NCBI GenBank assembly: GCA_024349245.1
Contig: JALDNG010002763.1
Span: 1 to 64,000 of the forward strand
Origin: Neodontobutis hainanensis
Lineage: Eukaryota > Chordata > Actinopteri > Gobiiformes > Odontobutidae
Direction: 5' to 3'
Length of the DNA stretch: 64,000 nucleotides
Under the pieces are notes generated by a model. The model was not told the origin of the DNA, searched no databases, and saw nothing but the letters and a program-made list of their open reading frames with translations. Positions 59,630 through 64,000 of the stretch are shown piece by piece; the first letter of the stretch is position 1, and the number at the start of each line of letters is the position of its first letter. The position numbers and the translations under genes were made by a program.

Positions 59630-60840
59630 ATTGATCTCAGAGTCCACTGGATAACTGGATACCTACAGGAAAAGTCAATAAAAAGTTTTAGCACTTGCAC
59701 ATTGATAAAGCCCGGTCATATTCTTACATTGACAGCTGAGTAATTTGATGAAGAAAGATGTGTTGGATAACTTCCTTCTTTATCATCCTCCAAGTCGAGT
59801 ATTTCATGGTAGGTCTAAAAAACAATAACATAACAATCACAAATTCATGCAGGCTTTGACTATTACAGTGGTGGGAAAAAAGTTTCAGACTCCCTTAAAA
59901 TTTCACACAATAAAATTTCTGTGGAAAAATTGTTTTTGTTTTTCAAAAGGTGTGGTTGCATTAGACACAAACAATTACAAATGACATTTTAGTTATTTGT
60001 TTAATCTGTCTGTCATTTCATTTAGTTATTTTGCTTTTTAAACCACAAAAGTTGTCTGCCAGTCTCAGATTTGCAGAACAAGTGTAAGTGTAGTTCCTAC
60101 TTATATCACAAGAGGGAGATACCCTAAAGTGAGACAGAAGCAGGTTTGTGAACAGTTTCAGGCAGTTAGCAGACAAGCATGTTTGTATTTATTTTCAGAT
60201 ACTGTCTGTGTTTCAAATGTGCAACATTCACATCAAATTAATCTTTAGTAGTTTTGAAACAAGTCAGAACTCTGCTCTGAGTCTGGTATAAGCCTCGTGT
60301 TGTTCAAAGACCTTTTCTTTGGTCAATCCTTTGCTTCTAATGCTATGTATTATATTTTAAATCTTTCCAAGTGTACATTTCTGTTTAAACAGTCTGCGTT
60401 TGACACAAAGTGAAGACAATTCTCTTCTGTAGACACCAATAAATAAATCATTATTTTACACAGTTTTTAAGAATAGAAGTCATTTTAAAGAAAATACTTG
60501 CTGTGACTCTTTGATTTCTTTCCAATAGGTCTGGATCTAGAGGCTGAAGGCCCAGGAATCTGGATAAAAGATGTGTTTCTTCTGTTTTAATGAAAGGATT
60601 GTTTGAATTGTCTTTAAATCCCTCGAACAAGAAACATCTTAGACAAAGTTGTCAAACTTACCAGGACGTTTTTCCTTTTGGAAAGACTGCCTTCCTGCTT
60701 GGAGGGAGAAATGTATTAGATAAGCTTATTTCTAAAATATATACAGTTGTATAAAATACAAAACTCACCAGAGACAATGGCCCTGCTCTTGTAAAGAAAG
60801 ATGGCTGCACGTTTAGCAGAGCAGTGTTGCATGAGCTAGT
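59630..60840 (-). CDS. upstream exons of the HECT-like gene, copy B
   Basis: The 29-codon exon is at 59814-59728 and the 11-codon exon at about 59662-59630, with the same splice borders as copy A. No frame damage is seen in these two short exons. Confidence 0.4.
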
Positions 60841-60985
60841 GTCAAATAAAACCTGTTGAAGACTAAAGAATGAAAGTGTGTCCAGGACTGAAGTCTACAG
60901 TAAATCTATCAGAGCCAAATCTACTGGAGACTTAAGCTCAACTTTGGTCATAAATATCCTGCCTTTCTGTAAAAACAAGGCAAAT

Positions 60986-61130
60986 ATGCAAATGAAAGGC
61001 TCTTCTATATAAAGCTGTTCAACAACACTTAGTCTGTATATCAGAGGGACGTTTGAGGACATTCACTGTGAGACGGTTGGGACTGGTTTTTGGGACAGTT
61101 CTGGGACACTGATGAAAAAAGTGAGTGTGG
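60986..61130 (+). promoter_or_regulatory. octamer plus TATA promoter-like site, copy B
   Basis: ATGCAAAT at 60986-60993 and TATATAAA at 61006-61013; the spacer is 2 bp longer than in copy A (AAAGG in place of AGG). Both motifs are conserved exactly. Confidence 0.4.
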
Positions 61131-62060
61131 AACTTTAAAGTCTGTGAGTGAGGAGTCCTTTTCTCAAAGTGTCCTCGTGTGGAGCTCTGTGGCTGCACAG
61201 GAATAACGTCCCGAGTTCAAAGGCAGTCAGGGTCTTTCTGTGGAGACTGTCAGCCTCAGTAATAACAGTAGGAACAGTAACAGAGGCTAATAAAGGAAGA
61301 AAAGGAAGGAGTCTGGACAGAGTTTAAAGTAGAAGATGTTTCATCGCTCGTCAAACGGACTGGACATTCAAGAAGTGACAAAAGAACACGTCCAGAGGCC
61401 TTCCTTTATTGTTCATGACCTGGATGAGTGAGAACCTCCACAGACAGCAGCTGGAGGAGCATTAGTAGGAGCTCATAGTCGGGACAGAAGCAGCAGAGGT
61501 CGGGGGCTTTGAGCACAATCTGAGTCTGAGTCTAAAATGTGCCTCAGAGGATGTTAATAATGTCTTTTATGAACCAGGTTTATTCCAGCTCTGTTCTGAC
61601 CTTTGAATATTCTACACAAAGTATTTTCTTCCTGAGCAAAGAAAGACTCCAGATGGATTTGTCTGAACTAAAGTGCATCTGTCAGAAGTCTTCAGTGAGT
61701 TTGCTCCAGAACTTTGACTTTATGATTCAGAGTTTTGTGTCAGAGCCGTCAGAGCCTCAGGAGCAACATCTACCAGAACATTCTAATTACTGTCCCAGAT
61801 TCTTCCAAAAGTCCAGCGCCCTCTGCTGGTGACGCACTGCTGTGCTTCTGTCCACATCAGACTTTTCTCAAAGAGACGTTGGAGTTTCTTTTAGTGTTTC
61901 TGTTTCCTTGTGTCACTGTTTATTCTTCTACATTTACATGTGATTTATTTATGATCCACAAATGTTTGACTTTTATAAAGAAAGAAAGAGGAGCAGGAAA
62001 TGGAAATAAAGCTGTTTCACTTGAATTCTTCTCAATCATTGTCAGACACAGGTTTAATAC

Positions 62061-63805
62061 CATAGACATACATAAGAAAGGCTAGATGTCTCACGGCGCA
62101 GTCTCCGACGGCATCACCGGCGGCCATCTTGAAGCAGGCAAGCTTCCTATCGGACTCCATGGTACCTGATGTAAGGTGAGTGATCTGCACGAACATAAAT
62201 ACTTTTATCTCGCTGAAATCTTGACGGATTTACAAAATGTTTGATTTCTTACAAGCGTTAATAATGTGGCTATAATTCTGGATGCGTGAACATGTTGAAA
62301 TTGCAGCTTTTCTTTTCGAAAGACGACTTAATCGTGCAGCATAGTTGTGTATCACGGCTAACGTTACTTGTGCAAGTTATCAAGGCTGAGACCACCATCG
62401 AGCTGTTCAGTTATAGTTTTACTGACACCAATAACGATTTTATGACAACCAATTTTTTTTATCTATATTACAGTCATTGTGAATGTGGTTGTAGTTATTA
62501 GCTGGCTTTGAGTGAGACCTAACGTTAGTAGTTACAGGTTAGCTGCTACCCAGCAATTTTACATCAGTGGGAGAGGCAGAATTGCTCTTTCTTTTCAATA
62601 TAACTTAAGTTGCACATGATTTCCAATCGGTTTGGTTTGTTAAAAACATCTTATTATTTTTATTTTTTGTAAAATGTGTTTTCTGAAGACATGCACATTA
62701 ACCCTAACCCTAAGACATACACAGTACCTGGAAGTGTCACAAACCATTTTGAGTATATAGAAAAATGCCTGTATTTGTATCTGTTTGCCGAATTTATCAC
62801 CACTGATACAGTCTGAACTGTATGATAATGAGATGCAACTTAATTTATATGGAAAGATCATTCAGGGGTGGCTAGTTCAGTTCTAGTTTTTTTTTTTTAA
62901 GCATAAAACATTTTTAAAGCATGTATTTAATATCTGTGTACTATACTCCATATATCTTTTTTTTTTTTTTAAGGTGGCTGGAATAACAACCCTAATGCCA
63001 GCCAGTTCAAGTACATCTTCAGGAAGCTGATGGCCCGGTGTGGGGTTGTTAAACCATGCAGAGGCAATGTGACAGCACAGGATGACACAGAGTCCCTCCC
63101 AGCTGTCATTGTCACCTCTACAAGCCTGTCAGCTGTAGATATGTCCTCTGCAACAAATGAATAAATAGACTTTTGTGTAATTATTCCATATTTTGTGTAG
63201 TAATTCTATATCAGAACCCCTGATATACAATCCAAATAGTCTACAAGAAACTTCAGAGTGTTACCAAGAGGTTACCACACAGTAAGCCTTTATTATGTAG
63301 CCTATGTCTATGTTTTGGGTAACCAAAAGTCCTATGGGGAGTTTCTATAGGGCATTTTACAAAACGCATGAGCATACCTTGGCAAATCAATGGTCTAAAG
63401 TACTCATATTTCATTCTATATGGATCTGCTTTTGTACACAGCTTTACAAGACCTGGTGCTTGGACTCAGTTGTGTTTCTAAAGTCATATCAAGAGACCTA
63501 GAAGCTGAAATGTGGTCAGATGAGATGCTTGTTATCCAACAGAAAGAAAAACAATATTCTAGCCTCTATAACTCTGTGCAAGTACTTCACATAATTATTC
63601 TGATTGTTTCCTAAGAAACTACAGGGTCTCAGTTTTCTAAAGAGGTCAGGCATTTGATGGTAGGCAAAAATAGCTGGGAACAGTGATCTCTGAAGTAGGC
63701 GCAGTGCAATGTCAAGGGAAAAGCCTAGTAAATGGCCCAATCCTCAAGAAGTTAAAATAAACATAATAATTCAAATTATTTTATTATAATATTAACATTA
63801 TAAAA

Positions 63806-63880
<75 letters not shown>

Positions 63881-64000
63881 TTCATTCCTTAAGTGTGTAT
63901 ATTCATTGCATCTCTATGTTCTGTTCAATGTTATTTTCATATGGAAGTCCATGGTTATAATTATTCATAAGTATGCAGTGTCATAAGTATATCTCTGACG
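62061..64000 (+). mobile_element. P-element-like transposon, copy B (cut by window end)
   Basis: The left inverted repeat begins at 62061 after TTTAATAC (62053-62060). The terminal transposase exon is at 62974-63164 and the TG/TA microsatellite near 63806-63877. The right end lies outside the window. Confidence 0.65.

Larger units (their letters stand above)
47862..64000. repeat. tandem segmental duplication, copy B (incomplete)
   Basis: It repeats copy A in order and orientation up to the window end, which corresponds to about 47146 in copy A, inside the P-like element. Differences are mostly 1-6 bp indels plus scattered substitutions, with one dense patch at about 57007-57115. Confidence 0.95.

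Overview
The window looks like a teleost fish genome. The reasons are intron-rich vertebrate-style genes, dense CA/TG and TA microsatellites, fish-type LINE tails, Tc1-, hAT-, Kolobok- and P-like DNA transposons, a C2H2 zinc-finger array of the fish HTGEKPYSC type, and Fc-receptor-like immunoglobulin-domain exons. There is no operon structure. Nearly every coding segment is an exon or a decayed remnant. All calls are from reading the sequence; no database was searched.

Layout. (1) 1-14000 is an immunoglobulin-superfamily receptor locus. A plus-strand Fc-receptor-like gene (signal exon 846-882, Ig exons 1407-1622, 1804-2058, 2585-2830) stops where an old gamma/epsilon-type endogenous retrovirus begins (gag start 3459, 3' LTR from 10845). 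A second receptor lies on the minus strand (tail exons 11672-11870, transmembrane exon near 12100, Ig exons 12277-13805). An L2-type LINE tail lies within it. (2) 14000-19000 holds transposon remnants (a Tc1-like element split by foreign DNA), a ~960-bp GGAT minisatellite and a nested CAGTC minisatellite. (3) 19600-21500 (minus) is an 18-finger C2H2 gene with a frameshifted 3' end. (4) 22100-25430 holds LINE remnants. (5) 25947-31762 is a three-level nest of DNA transposons: a Kolobok with a THAP exon, inside a hAT, inside a third element.

(6) From 30968 to the end lies the main feature, a head-to-tail tandem duplication of about 16.9 kb. Copy A is 30968-47861; copy B starts at 47862 and is cut by the window end. 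Each unit carries the tails of the nested transposons, a broken DDE integrase-core gene, a broken HECT-like ubiquitin-ligase-type gene on the minus strand, a ~6.1-kb second endogenous retrovirus placed among the exons assigned to that gene (with an antisense LINE inside it), an octamer/TATA promoter-like site, and a P-element-like transposon with perfect 32-bp inverted ends and an 8-bp target duplication. The two copies are nearly identical but differ by many 1-6 bp indels and by a dense patch of substitutions confined to the LINE.

The genes do not form a pathway. The window is a mobile-element-rich immune-gene neighbourhood in which receptors, zinc-finger and ligase-type genes have been broken by insertions and frame lesions. 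The indel pattern also leaves open that part of the duplication, or some frameshifts, are assembly artefacts.
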